Shown here: positions 38,357 to 52,600 of the stretch, piece after piece | Layout of the letters: each line of letters opens with the position of its first letter | Position numbering within the stretch: the first letter of the stretch is position 1 | NCBI GenBank assembly: GCA_949752745.1 | Contig: OX457034.1 | Span: 32,035,544-32,099,543 of the forward strand | Direction of reading: 5' to 3' | DNA from: Protula sp. h YS-2021 | Taxonomy: Eukaryota; Annelida; Polychaeta; Sabellida; Serpulidae | Length of the DNA stretch: 64,000 nucleotides | Made by a program: the position numbers and the translations under genes | The notes under the pieces: model-generated | What the model was told of the DNA's origin: nothing | Databases searched by the model: none | Seen by the model: only the letters and a program-made list of their open reading frames with translations

Positions 38357-41300
38357 CAGCATTTTATTTACAGTAGACTTTGTAAACCTAAATAATTAAA
38401 ATGTACTTCTATTTCCAGCCGAGTGTGAGATGTGAGAAATAATTCTGGGGTTACGGTATATACCGCCAACAACTGGAAAAATAAAAATAAATCAAGGGGT
38501 AATGTCATTGAATGTGTGATTTGTTTTAAGAACTACAAAAAGATGTATGTATTCCATAGGTAAAAATTGTAATTTATTTCTGCATACAAACAATATGTAT
38601 TTGCACCAATTATCAACTCTAAAGAAATCAGGTATTACACATATACCACCGACAAAAATGAAAATCCTGTGACTTTCTCAGTGAATTTGTGATATGGTTC
38701 AAGAGTTAGAAAGGAATGTATGTATACCTTTAGTAAAATTTGAACTTTATTTCTGGATACAAGCAATCGGTAGCTGCAACAAGTATCAACAGAAACAAAT
38801 CACCAGAAAACATTGATGTAAAAATTCAAAGGTCCAGTACATAATACGGCATATCCTCGTCTCGGACATTTGTCGTTGTCATGTATCTGCGCCGTATGTC
38901 GAATTATGCTGACACAGTTGACGCCCCACTCTAGCGCTATTACTCTTATATTTATGACTTCCTTAAAATCTAAGCGGTTATTGTTGCAAGATCAAAGATT
39001 TCAATTTAGTTCGTTCGTTGCATAGACTGCACATCCTAGCTTTTATTTTAGTGTTAATGCATGTTTAACTGGCCAGTCGTTAACTGGTCAACCGTCAATG
39101 ATGGATAATGGATTTACAGACATGTCTTGTTATATTTTCCATGTTGATCAAACCAACACAGGTTAAACAAGACCCAAACAGTCTGAGAAATCTGATAGAT
39201 TCACAGCAGGTTATATACAAATAGTGAAAATGGTTAATTTGGTGGATACGTTAAATTTTGAAAGTGGAATATCTTTAAAAGTATTGGTGATAGAGAGACG
39301 GGGATTTGACGAGGTGATATGGCGAATATGAATTATGTATGATCCAGTAGTGTTTTTAGGCCATTCTGAGCCCTTTAAATTGCACTTTTACAAAGGCAAA
39401 GTTTTCTACAGGCGAGTGTTAAATGAATGGTTTTAAGAACAGCGAGATAGTTTTTTTATAAATAGATTTGTCTATTTCTTAGTGATTGGATGAATGATCA
39501 GATCAGTCCTGGAAAAAACTTCACAATAACTATGTAACTGTTTGATATATTTTTTTAAAGTAAACCTTTGTAACCATATACATCCTTCATGTTACCAGTT
39601 ACCAATACAAATATATGTAATGTAAGAAGCTACTAAATTTCAACTTACAATTTAGATGTTTTCAGCATTTTATTTACAGTAGACTTTGTAAACCTAAATA
39701 ATTAAAATGTACTTCTATTTCCAGCCGAGTGTGAGATGTGAGAAATAATTCTGGGGTTACGGTATATACCGCCAACAACTGGAAAAATAAAAATAAATCA
39801 AGGGGTAATGTCATTGAATGTGTGATTTGTTTTAAGAACTACAAAAAGATGTATGTATTCCATAGGTAAAAATTGTAATTTATTTCTGCATACAAACAAT
39901 ATGTATTTGCACCAATTATCAACTCTAAAGAAATCAGGTATTACACATATACCACCGACAAAAATGAAAATCCTGTGACTTTCTCAGTGAATTTGTGATA
40001 TGGTTCAAGAGTTAGAAAGGAATGTATGTATACCTTTAGTAAAATTTGAACTTTATTTCTGGATACAAGCAATCGGTAGCTGCAACAAGTATCAACAGAA
40101 ACAAATCACCAGAAAACATTGATGTAAAAATTCAAAGGTCCAGTACATAATACGGCATATCCTCGTCTCGGACATTTGTCGTTGTCATGTATCTGCGCCG
40201 TATGTCGAATTATGCTGACACAGTTGACGCCCCACTCTAGCGCTATTACTCTTATATTTATGACTTCCTTAAAATCTAAGCGGTTATTGTTGCAAGATCA
40301 AAGATTTCAATTTAGTTCGTTCGTTGCATAGACTGCACATCCTAGCTTTTATTTTAGTGTTAATGCATGTTTAACTTGCCAGTCGTTAACTGGTCAACCG
40401 TCAATGATGGATAATGGATTTACAGACATGTCTTGTTATATTTTCCATGTTGATCAAACCAACACAGGTTAAACAAGACCCAAACAGTCTGAGAAATCTG
40501 ATAGATTCACAGCAGGTTATATACAAATAGTGAAAATGGTTAATTTGGTGGATACGTTAAATTTTGAAAGTGGAATATCTTTAAAAGTATTGGTGATAGA
40601 GAGACGGGGATTTGACGAGGTGATATGGCGAATATGAATTATGTATGATCCAGTAGTGTTTTTAGGCCATTCTGAGCCCTTTAAATTGCACTTTTACAAA
40701 GGCAAAGTTTTCTACAGGCGAGTGTTAAATGAATGGTTTTAAGAACAGCGAGATAGTTTTTTTATAAATAGATTTGTCTATTTCTTAGTGATTGGATGAA
40801 TGATCAGATCAGTCCTGGAAAAAACTTCACAATAACTATGTAACTGTTTGATATATTTTTTTAAAGTAAACCTTTGTAACCATATACATCCTTCATGTTA
40901 CCAGTTACCAATACAAATATATGTAATGTAAGAAGCTACTAAATTTCAACTTACAATTTAGATGTTTTCAGCATTTTATTTACAGTAGACTTTGTAAACC
41001 TAAATAATTAAAATGTACTTCTATTTCCAGCCGAGTGTGAGATGTGAGAAATAATTCTGGGGTTACGGTATATACCGCCAACAACTGGAAAAATAAAAAT
41101 AAATCAAGGGGTAATGTCATTGAATGTGTGATTTGTTTTAAGAACTACAAAAAGATGTATGTATTCCATAGGTAAAAATTGTAATTTATTTCTGCATACA
41201 AACAATATGTATTTGCACCAATTATCAACTCTAAAGAAATCAGGTATTACACATATACCACCGACAAAAATGAAAATCCTGTGACTTTCTCAGTGAATTT

Positions 41301-43580
41301 GTGATATGGTTCAAGAGTTAGAAAGGAATGTATGTATACCTTTAGTAAAATTTGAACTTTATTTCTGGATACAAGCAATCGGTAGCTGCAACAAGTATCA
41401 ACAGAAACAAATCACCAGAAAACATTGATGTAAAAATTCAAAGGTCCAGTACATAATACGGCATATCCTCGTCTCGGACATTTGTCGTTGTCATGTATCT
41501 GCGCCGTATGTCGAATTATGCTGACACAGTTGACGCCCCACTCTAGCGCTATTACTCTTATATTTATGACTTCCTTAAAATCTAAGCGGTTATTGTTGCA
41601 AGATCAAAGATTTCAATTTAGTTCGTTCGTTGCATAGACTGCACATCCTAGCTTTTATTTTAGTGTTAATGCATGTTTAACTTGCCAGTCGTTAACTGGT
41701 CAACCGTCAATGATGGATAATGGATTTACAGACATGTCTTGTTATATTTTCCATGTTGATCAAACCAACACAGGTTAAACAAGACCCAAACAGTCTGAGA
41801 AATCTGATAGATTCACAGCAGGTTATATACAAATAGTGAAAATGGTTAATTTGGTGGATACGTTAAATTTTGAAAGTGGAATATCTTTAAAAGTATTGGT
41901 GATAGAGAGACGGGGATTTGACGAGGTGATATGGCGAATATGAATTATGTATGATCCAGTAGTGTTTTTAGGCCATTCTGAGCCCTTTAAATTGCACTTT
42001 TACAAAGGCAAAGTTTTCTACAGGCGAGTGTTAAATGAATGGTTTTAAGAACAGCGAGATAGTTTTTTTATAAATAGATTTGTCTATTTCTTAGTGATTG
42101 GATGAATGATCAGATCAGTCCTGGAAAAAACTTCACAATAACTATGTAACTGTTTGATATATTTTTTTAAAGTAAACCTTTGTAACCATATACATCCTTC
42201 ATGTTACCAGTTACCAATACAAATATATGTAATGTAAGAAGCTACTAAATTTCAACTTACAATTTAGATGTTTTCAGCATTTTATTTACAGTAGACTTTG
42301 TAAACCTAAATAATTAAAATGTACTTCTATTTCCAGCCGAGTGTGAGATGTGAGAAATAATTCTGGGGTTACGGTATATACCGCCAACAACTGGAAAAAT
42401 AAAAATAAATCAAGGGGTAATGTCATTGAATGTGTGATTTGTTTTAAGAACTACAAAAAGATGTATGTATTCCATAGGTAAAAATTGTAATTTATTTCTG
42501 TATACAAACAATATGTATTTGCACCAATTATCAACTCTAAAGAAATCAGGTATTACACATATACCACCGACAAAAATGAAAATCCTGTGACTTTCTCAGT
42601 GAATTTGTGATATGGTTCAAGAGTTAGAAAGGAATGTATGTATACCTTTAGTAAAATTTGAACTTTATTTCTGGATACAAGCAATCGGTAGCTGCAACAA
42701 GTATCAACAGAAACAAATCACCAGAAAACATTGATGTAAAAATTCAAAGGTCCAGTACATAATACGGCATATCCTCGTCTCGGACATTTGTCGTTGTCAT
42801 GTATCTGCGCCGTATGTCGAATTATGCTGACACAGTTGACGCCCCACTCTAGCGCTATTACTCTTATATTTATGACTTCCTTAAAATCTAAGCGGTTATT
42901 GTTGCAAGATCAAAGATTTCAATTTAGTTCGTTCGTTGCATAGACTGCACATCCTAGCTTTTATTTTAGTGTTAATGCATGTTTAACTTGCCAGTCGTTA
43001 ACTGGTCAACCGTCAATGATGGATAATGGATTTACAGACATGTCTTGTTATATTTTCCATGTTGATCAAACCAACACAGGTTAAACAAGACCCAAACAGT
43101 CTGAGAAATCTGATAGATTCACAGCAGGTTATATACAAATAGTGAAAATGGTTAATTTGGTGGATACGTTAAATTTTGAAAGTGGAATATCTTTAAAAGT
43201 ATTGGTGATAGAGAGACGGGGATTTGACGAGGTGATATGGCGAATATGAATTATGTATGATCCAGTAGTGTTTTTAGGCCATTCTGAGCCCTTTAAATTG
43301 CACTTTTACAAAGGCAAAGTTTTCTACAGGCGAGTGTTAAATGAATGGTTTTAAGAACAGCGAGATAGTTTTTTTATAAATAGATTTGTCTATTTCTTAG
43401 TGATTGGATGAATGATCAGATCAGTCCTGGAAAAAACTTCACAATAACTATGTAACTGTTTGATATATTTTTTTAAAGTAAACCTTTGTAACCATATACA
43501 TCCTTCATGTTACCAGTTACCAATACAAATATATGTAATGTAAGAAGCTACTAAATTTCAACTTACAATTTAGATGTTTT
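38357..43580. repeat. Units 29-32, short-form block
   Basis: Unit starts are 38357, 39663, 40969 and 42275, each 1306 bp. Unit 29 has G at unit position 715. Units 30, 31 and 32 have T (first seen at 40377), so this block contains the first switch between the two array-wide sequence types. Unit 32 also has a private C-to-T change in the tctgcatac string. No gene is visible. Confidence 0.96.
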
Positions 43581-44482
43581 CAGCATTTTATTTACAGTAG
43601 ACTTTGTAAACCTAAATAATTAAAATGTACTTCTATTTCCAGCCGAGTGTGAGATGTGAGAAATAATTCTGGGGTTACGGTATATACCGCCAACAACTGG
43701 AAAAATAAAAATAAATCAAGGGGTAATGTCATTGAATGTGTGATTTGTTTTAAGAACTACAAAAAGATGTATGTATTCCATAGGTAAAAATTGTAATTTA
43801 TTTCTGCATACAAACAATATGTATTTGCACCAATTATCAACTCTAAAGAAATCAGGTATTACACATATACCACCGACAAAAATGAAAATCCTGTGACTTT
43901 CTCAGTGAATTTGTGATATGGTTCAAGAGTTAGAAAGGAATGTATGTATACCTTTAGTAAAATTTGAACTTTATTTCTGGATACAAGCAATCGGTAGCTG
44001 CAACAAGTATCAACAGAAACAAATCACCAGAAAACATTGATGTAAAAATTCAAAGGTCCAGTACATAATACGGCATATCCTCGTCTCGGACATTTGTCGT
44101 TGTCATGTATCTGCGCCGTATGTCGAATTATGCTGACACAGTTGACGCCCCACTCTAGCGCTATTACTCTTATATTTATGACTTCCTTAAAATCTAAGCG
44201 GTTATTGTTGCAAGATCAAAGATTTCAATTTAGTTCGTTCGTTGCATAGACTGCACATCCTAGCTTTTATTTTAGTGTTAATGCATGTTTAACTGGCCAG
44301 TCGTTAACTGGTCAACCGTCAATGATGGATAATGGATTTACAGACATGTCTTGTTATATTTTCCATGTTGATCAAACCAACACAGGTTAAACAAGACCCA
44401 AACAGTCTGAGAAATCTGATAGATTCACAGCAGGTTATATACAATTCCAGTGACATTGAAAAATGGTGTGTAAAATTACTGA

Positions 44483-44556
44483 TAGAGAATTGAATTGGAT
44501 AGAGCATTGGTTGGGTAAGCCGAAGGTCCCGAGTTCGACTCCAGCTCGGGGCGGCA
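44483..44556 (+). pseudogene. tRNA-like (SINE-head-like) sequence, copy 2
   Basis: Identical to the tRNA-like sequence at 36165 apart from G instead of C at 44513, in the anticodon-like loop. The B-box-like agttcgactcc lies at 44532-44542 and is intact. The associated poly(A) run begins at 44790. Confidence 0.55.
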
Positions 44557-44789
44557 TGCAGGGAATTGACATTTGCTCAAATTGCCTTGGCTAAGCAAAT
44601 ACAGTAGATAAGATCACCTATGAAGGAATTTAAAGTTGACGCCCACTTAGCGTTTCAGCCATCACTTAAAAAACATTTTAGAAAGAAGTTAGTTTGGGCA
44701 TCGTCCAATGACTTTCTTTATTTGAGTTGCCAAAGTCAATAAAATTATTTATTTTTAAACGATCAAAAGTTTCAGGGAGTGAACTCTGT

Positions 44790-44816
44790 AAAAAAAAAAA
44801 AAAAAAAAAAAAAAAA
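44790..44816 (+). repeat. Poly(A) run, 27 nt
   Basis: Same position in the insert as the run at 36472, six residues longer. This length change accounts for the whole length difference between the first two insert copies. Confidence 0.9.
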
Positions 44817-45063
44817 CATAGGTTTTGCCTGTAACACTTTGGTCCCTTTTTATTCTATATTGATATTGAATGTTTCAAGTCAAACCGTAAACAAGAAGAA
44901 AAAAGTGTAAGCAACGCCTGTTTTGAAAGATTTACAATAAAGCAATAAATGTTGCAATCACTCACTTTTTCCCACACCACAATCCAATTCAGATGGGAAG
45001 GTATGTAGTTTATAAACAGGCTCGAGCATCCATACAGATAGTGCTGTGCAGGTTATGGCAGTA

Positions 45064-45259
45064 ATACAGTTGGCTGAAAGTTGGCTCGGGAGTGCGAGGG
45101 CGTAAGCGTTCCGGTGTTCTTCGGGACCCGGTGGATCGAGCTGGAACTCGGCTGTAGAAAGGCGAAAGGCGGCGTAAAACCCGCCCGGTATGCCGAAGCC
45201 CCGCCACTGACCAATGCACACTGTGGTTGATCATTGACGGTGGCTGGGGTGGCCGTATA
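45064..45259. promoter_or_regulatory. CpG-rich core of insert, copy 2; possible promoter
   Basis: Equivalent of the core at 36740, with the same GC-box and CCAAT strings. Just to the right it reads tacgtca (45260-45266), a CRE-like half site, where the first copy has a C-to-T change at a CpG. The same three short overlapping minus-strand frames are open here, with no recognisable product. Confidence 0.35.
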
Positions 45260-45529
45260 TACGTCAGGCTTCTGGCAGCAAGCCATAATATATATCCTGC
45301 ACTGCACGCTTCACTTTTTGTTTTTTTTTACCTTTGATTATGTTTTATTTTATCCAAGAGGTAGGTTATTGTTTCTACTTCATACAAAACTTATGCAAGA
45401 TTTAATCATATTTTATTGCTGGTGCATGCACATAGAAGGCTCTAGAATATGCACAACAGTATTCCACACTCCTCTAGTATCGCTTGTTCAATGCTCTTTC
45501 AATCCAACTGGACAATCAAAAGCTGTGCG

Positions 45530-45568
45530 TCTCACACTTCTTGATCTCTCTCACACTGCTTGATCTCT
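45530..45568 (+). repeat. 19-bp tandem duplication in insert, copy 2
   Basis: Same duplication as at 37206, with the same T/G difference between its halves. Confidence 0.85.
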
Positions 45569-46680
45569 TCAATCATGGCATTCTACCTACGTCAGTTGCA
45601 GAGTTACTTCGGGATTGAAGGCACAGAGTACGATCGTTGTACCTTACTAAGATCGAGGATGTATATTCAGACACCGTAATATCATACTGAATTTTACTTC
45701 AGGTTTTAAACAAATATTAAGTAGTCTTAAAACTGTTTGATTTTACATACACCGTTTATAAGAGAATGACATTGAAGCATTAACTTTGGCCATTTTTTCT
45801 ATCTTAAACCATTTCAAAGAGAATAAAATACTCAGACAAAAGTACAGATGCTCAATAATCTTTCAGATCAAGGCAGATCGATGAACTTTCTAAAATACAT
45901 AAACCTATTTTATTGCTAAACATTAAAATATCTGCAATAAAGAAAATTTTAATGGTTATAAAAGTAAGATTGTAATGTGTGGATAAGTTTGTACAGTGTA
46001 GCTAAAGTGAAAAGGTGGTAGTAGAATTTGCAAAGTGGGGATACCTGCTTGACCTCTTCCGAGGATCATAATTTTAAAACTGATCTATGTGAAAATAAAA
46101 GAAGAAAGTTAATTTTCCTTGGAAAATAATAAAAAGTCAAATATATTGTACTTGCGATTGAAGAAAAATGGGCACGGTTGGGGAGAGGAAGAGCAAAGGA
46201 AGACGGATGTATGTAAATGTCTTGAGTAATAATGTGAAATAGTGAAAGTGGTTAATTTGGTGGATAGGTTAAATTTTGAAAGTGGAATATCTTTAAAAGT
46301 ATTGGTGATAGAGAGACGGGGATTTGACGAGGTGATATGGCGAATATGAATTATGTATGATTCAGTAGTGTTTTTAGGCCATTCTGAGCCCTTTAAATTG
46401 CACTTTTACAAAGGCAAAGTTTTCTACAGGCGAGTGTTAAATGAATGGTTTTAAGAACAGTGAGATAGTTTTTTTATAAATAGATTTGTCTATTTCTTAG
46501 TGATTGGATGAATGATCAGATCAGTCCTGGAAAAAACTTCACAATAACTATGTAACTGTTTGATATATTTTTTTAAAGTAAACCTTTGTAACCATATACA
46601 TCCTTCATGTTACCAGTTACCAATACAAATATATGTAATGTAAGAAGCTACTAAATTTCAACTTACAATTTAGATGTTTT

Positions 46681-49600
46681 CAGCATTTTATTTACAGTAG
46701 ACTTTGTAAACCTAAATAATTAAAATGTACTTCTATTTCCAGCCGAGTGTGAGATGTGAGAAATAATTCTGGGGTTACGGTATATACCGCCAACAACTGG
46801 AAAAATAAAAATAAATCAAGGGGTAATGTCATTGAATGTGTGATTTGTTTTAAGAACTACAAAAAGATGTATGTATTCCATAGGTAAAAATTGTAATTTA
46901 TTTCTGCATACAAACAATATGTATTTGCACCAATTATCAACTCTAAAGAAATCAGGTATTACACATATACCACCGACAAAAATGAAAATCCTGTGACTTT
47001 CTCAGTGAATTTGTGATATGGTTCAAGAGTTAGAAAGGAATGTATGTATACCTTTAGTAAAATTTGAACTTTATTTCTGGATACAAGCAATCGGTAGCTG
47101 CAACAAGTATCAACAGAAACAAATCACCAGAAAACATTGATGTAAAAATTCAAAGGTCCAGTACATAATACGGCATATCCTCGTCTCGGACATTTGTCGT
47201 TGTCATGTATCTGCGCCGTATGTCGAATTATGCTGACACAGTTGACGCCCCACTCTAGCGCTATTACTCTTATATTTATGACTTCCTTAAAATCTAAGCG
47301 GTTATTGTTGCAAGATCAAAGATTTCAATTTAGTTCGTTCGTTGCATAGACTGCACATCCTAGCTTTTATTTTAGTGTTAATGCATGTTTAACTTGCCAG
47401 TCGTTAACTGGTCAACCGTCAATGATGGATAATGGATTTACAGACATGTCTTGTTATATTTTCCATGTTGATCAAACCAACACAGGTTAAACAAGACCCA
47501 AACAGTCTGAGAAATCTGATAGATTCACAGCAGGTTATATACAAATAGTGAAAATGGTTAATTTGGTGGATACGTTAAATTTTGAAAGTGGAATATCTTT
47601 AAAAGTATTGGTGATAGAGAGACGGGGATTTGACGAGGTGATATGGCGAATATGAATTATGTATGATCCAGTAGTGTTTTTAGGCCATTCTGAGCCCTTT
47701 AAATTGCACTTTTACAAAGGCAAAGTTTTCTACAGGCGAGTGTTAAATGAATGGTTTTAAGAACAGCGAGATAGTTTTTTTATAAATAGATTTGTCTATT
47801 TCTTAGTGATTGGATGAATGATCAGATCAGTCCTGGAAAAAACTTCACAATAACTATGTAACTGTTTGATATATTTTTTTAAAGTAAACCTTTGTAACCA
47901 TATACATCCTTCATGTTACCAGTTACCAATACAAATATATGTAATGTAAGAAGCTACTAAATTTCAACTTACAATTTAGATGTTTTCAGCATTTTATTTA
48001 CAGTAGACTTTGTAAACCTAAATAATTAAAATGTACTTCTATTTCCAGCCGAGTGTGAGATGTGAGAAATAATTCTGGGGTTACGGTATATACCGCCAAC
48101 AACTGGAAAAATAAAAATAAATCAAGGGGTAATGTCATTGAATGTGTGATTTGTTTTAAGAACTACAAAAAGATGTATGTATTCCATAGGTAAAAATTGT
48201 AATTTATTTCTGCATACAAACAATATGTATTTGCACCAATTATCAACTCTAAAGAAATCAGGTATTACACATATACCACCGACAAAAATGAAAATCCTGT
48301 GACTTTCTCAGTGAATTTGTGATATGGTTCAAGAGTTAGAAAGGAATGTATGTATACCTTTAGTAAAATTTGAACTTTATTTCTGGATACAAGCAATCGG
48401 TAGCTGCAACAAGTATCAACAGAAACAAATCACCAGAAAACATTGATGTAAAAATTCAAAGGTCCAGTACATAATACGGCATATCCTCGTCTCGGACATT
48501 TGTCGTTGTCATGTATCTGCGCCGTATGTCGAATTATGCTGACACAGTTGACGCCCCACTCTAGCGCTATTACTCTTATATTTATGACTTCCTTAAAATC
48601 TAAGCGGTTATTGTTGCAAGATCAAAGATTTCAATTTAGTTCGTTCGTTGCATAGACTGCACATCCTAGCTTTTATTTTAGTGTTAATGCATGTTTAACT
48701 TGCCAGTCGTTAACTGGTCAACCGTCAATGATGGATAATGGATTTACAGACATGTCTTGTTATATTTTCCATGTTGATCAAACCAACACAGGTTAAACAA
48801 GACCCAAACAGTCTGAGAAATCTGATAGATTCACAGCAGGTTATATACAAATAGTGAAAATGGTTAATTTGGTGGATACGTTAAATTTTGAAAGTGGAAT
48901 ATCTTTAAAAGTATTGGTGATAGAGAGACGGGGATTTGACGAGGTGATATGGCGAATATGAATTATGTATGATCCAGTAGTGTTTTTAGGCCATTCTGAG
49001 CCCTTTAAATTGCACTTTTACAAAGGCAAAGTTTTCTACAGGCGAGTGTTAAATGAATGGTTTTAAGAACAGCGAGATAGTTTTTTTATAAATAGATTTG
49101 TCTATTTCTTAGTGATTGGATGAATGATCAGATCAGTCCTGGAAAAAACTTCACAATAACTATGTAACTGTTTGATATATTTTTTTAAAGTAAACCTTTG
49201 TAACCATATACATCCTTCATGTTACCAGTTACCAATACAAATATATGTAATGTAAGAAGCTACTAAATTTCAACTTACAATTTAGATGTTTTCAGCATTT
49301 TATTTACAGTAGACTTTGTAAACCTAAATAATTAAAATGTACTTCTATTTCCAGCCGAGTGTGAGATGTGAGAAATAATTCTGGGGTTACGGTATATACC
49401 GCCAACAACTGGAAAAATAAAAATAAATCAAGGGGTAATGTCATTGAATGTGTGATTTGTTTTAAGAACTACAAAAAGATGTATGTATTCCATAGGTAAA
49501 AATTGTAATTTATTTCTGCATACAAACAATATGTATTTGCACCAATTATCAACTCTAAAGAAATCAGGTATTACACATATACCACCGACAAAAATGAAAA

Positions 49601-52600
49601 TCCTGTGACTTTCTCAGTGAATTTGTGATATGGTTCAAGAGTTAGAAAGGAATGTATGTATACCTTTAGTAAAATTTGAACTTTATTTCTGGATACAAGC
49701 AATCGGTAGCTGCAACAAGTATCAACAGAAACAAATCACCAGAAAACATTGATGTAAAAATTCAAAGGTCCAGTACATAATACGGCATATCCTCGTCTCG
49801 GACATTTGTCGTTGTCATGTATCTGCGCCGTATGTCGAATTATGCTGACACAGTTGACGCCCCACTCTAGCGCTATTACTCTTATATTTATGACTTCCTT
49901 AAAATCTAAGCGGTTATTGTTGCAAGATCAAAGATTTCAATTTAGTTCGTTCGTTGCATAGACTGCACATCCTAGCTTTTATTTTAGTGTTAATGCATGT
50001 TTAACTTGCCAGTCGTTAACTGGTCAACCGTCAATGATGGATAATGGATTTACAGACATGTCTTGTTATATTTTCCATGTTGATCAAACCAACACAGGTT
50101 AAACAAGACCCAAACAGTCTGAGAAATCTGATAGATTCACAGCAGGTTATATACAAATAGTGAAAATGGTTAATTTGGTGGATACGTTAAATTTTGAAAG
50201 TGGAATATCTTTAAAAGTATTGGTGATAGAGAGACGGGGATTTGACGAGGTGATATGGCGAATATGAATTATGTATGATCCAGTAGTGTTTTTAGGCCAT
50301 TCTGAGCCCTTTAAATTGCACTTTTACAAAGGCAAAGTTTTCTACAGGCGAGTGTTAAATGAATGGTTTTAAGAACAGCGAGATAGTTTTTTTATAAATA
50401 GATTTGTCTATTTCTTAGTGATTGGATGAATGATCAGATCAGTCCTGGAAAAAACTTCACAATAACTATGTAACTGTTTGATATATTTTTTTAAAGTAAA
50501 CCTTTGTAACCATATACATCCTTCATGTTACCAGTTACCAATACAAATATATGTAATGTAAGAAGCTACTAAATTTCAACTTACAATTTAGATGTTTTCA
50601 GCATTTTATTTACAGTAGACTTTGTAAACCTAAATAATTAAAATGTACTTCTATTTCCAGCCGAGTGTGAGATGTGAGAAATAATTCTGGGGTTACGGTA
50701 TATACCGCCAACAACTGGAAAAATAAAAATAAATCAAGGGGTAATGTCATTGAATGTGTGATTTGTTTTAAGAACTACAAAAAGATGTATGTATTCCATA
50801 GGTAAAAATTGTAATTTATTTCTGCATACAAACAATATGTATTTGCACCAATTATCAACTCTAAAGAAATCAGGTATTACACATATACCACCGACAAAAA
50901 TGAAAATCCTGTGACTTTCTCAGTGAATTTGTGATATGGTTCAAGAGTTAGAAAGGAATGTATGTATACCTTTAGTAAAATTTGAACTTTATTTCTGGAT
51001 ACAAGCAATCGGTAGCTGCAACAAGTATCAACAGAAACAAATCACCAGAAAACATTGATGTAAAAATTCAAAGGTCCAGTACATAATACGGCATATCCTC
51101 GTCTCGGACATTTGTCGTTGTCATGTATCTGCGCCGTATGTCGAATTATGCTGACACAGTTGACGCCCCACTCTAGCGCTATTACTCTTATATTTATGAC
51201 TTCCTTAAAATCTAAGCGGTTATTGTTGCAAGATCAAAGATTTCAATTTAGTTCGTTCGTTGCATAGACTGCACATCCTAGCTTTTATTTTAGTGTTAAT
51301 GCATGTTTAACTTGCCAGTCGTTAACTGGTCAACCGTCAATGATGGATAATGGATTTACAGACATGTCTTGTTATATTTTCCATGTTGATCAAACCAACA
51401 CAGGTTAAACAAGACCCAAACAGTCTGAGAAATCTGATAGATTCACAGCAGGTTATATACAAATAGTGAAAATGGTTAATTTGGTGGATACGTTAAATTT
51501 TGAAAGTGGAATATCTTTAAAAGTATTGGTGATAGAGAGACGGGGATTTGACGAGGTGATATGGCGAATATGAATTATGTATGATCCAGTAGTGTTTTTA
51601 GGCCATTCTGAGCCCTTTAAATTGCACTTTTACAAAGGCAAAGTTTTCTACAGGCGAGTGTTAAATGAATGGTTTTAAGAACAGCGAGATAGTTTTTTTA
51701 TAAATAGATTTGTCTATTTCTTAGTGATTGGATGAATGATCAGATCAGTCCTGGAAAAAACTTCACAATAACTATGTAACTGTTTGATATATTTTTTTAA
51801 AGTAAACCTTTGTAACCATATACATCCTTCATGTTACCAGTTACCAATACAAATATATGTAATGTAAGAAGCTACTAAATTTCAACTTACAATTTAGATG
51901 TTTTCAGCATTTTATTTACAGTAGACTTTGTAAACCTAAATAATTAAAATGTACTTCTATTTCCAGCCGAGTGTGAGATGTGAGAAATAATTCTGGGGTT
52001 ACGGTATATACCGCCAACAACTGGAAAAATAAAAATAAATCAAGGGGTAATGTCATTGAATGTGTGATTTGTTTTAAGAACTACAAAAAGATGTATGTAT
52101 TCCATAGGTAAAAATTGTAATTTATTTCTGCATACAAACAATATGTATTTGCACCAATTATCAACTCTAAAGAAATCAGGTATTACACATATACCACCGA
52201 CAAAAATGAAAATCCTGTGACTTTCTCAGTGAATTTGTGATATGGTTCAAGAGTTAGAAAGGAATGTATGTATACCTTTAGTAAAATTTGAACTTTATTT
52301 CTGGATACAAGCAATCGGTAGCTGCAACAAGTATCAACAGAAACAAATCACCAGAAAACATTGATGTAAAAATTCAAAGGTCCAGTACATAATACGGCAT
52401 ATCCTCGTCTCGGACATTTGTCGTTGTCATGTATCTGCGCCGTATGTCGAATTATGCTGACACAGTTGACGCCCCACTCTAGCGCTATTACTCTTATATT
52501 TATGACTTCCTTAAAATCTAAGCGGTTATTGTTGCAAGATCAAAGATTTCAATTTAGTTCGTTCGTTGCATAGACTGCACATCCTAGCTTTTATTTTAGT

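Larger units (their letters stand above)
44445..46236. mobile_element. 1.79-kb insert in unit 33
   Basis: Second copy of the segment seen at 36127, in the same unit position and orientation, with the same AA-sharing junctions. It is 1792 bp long, and the extra length is six more A residues in the poly(A) run (27 versus 21). Substitutions relative to the first copy include G at 44513, A at 44664, C at 45262, and taaagc in place of tgcagc near 44940. It shares the first three of these with the copy at 59299. Confidence 0.5.
43581..46680. repeat. Unit 33, long form (3100 bp)
   Basis: It has the same organisation as the long unit at 35263, with the insert at 44445-46236 (1792 bp). The extra 6 bp relative to the first copy lie entirely in the poly(A) run. 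Unit position 715 is G although both neighbours carry T. The two long-unit-specific bases recur at 46248 and 46267. It also has private T bases in the gattcag and aacagtgag strings of its right part. Confidence 0.95.
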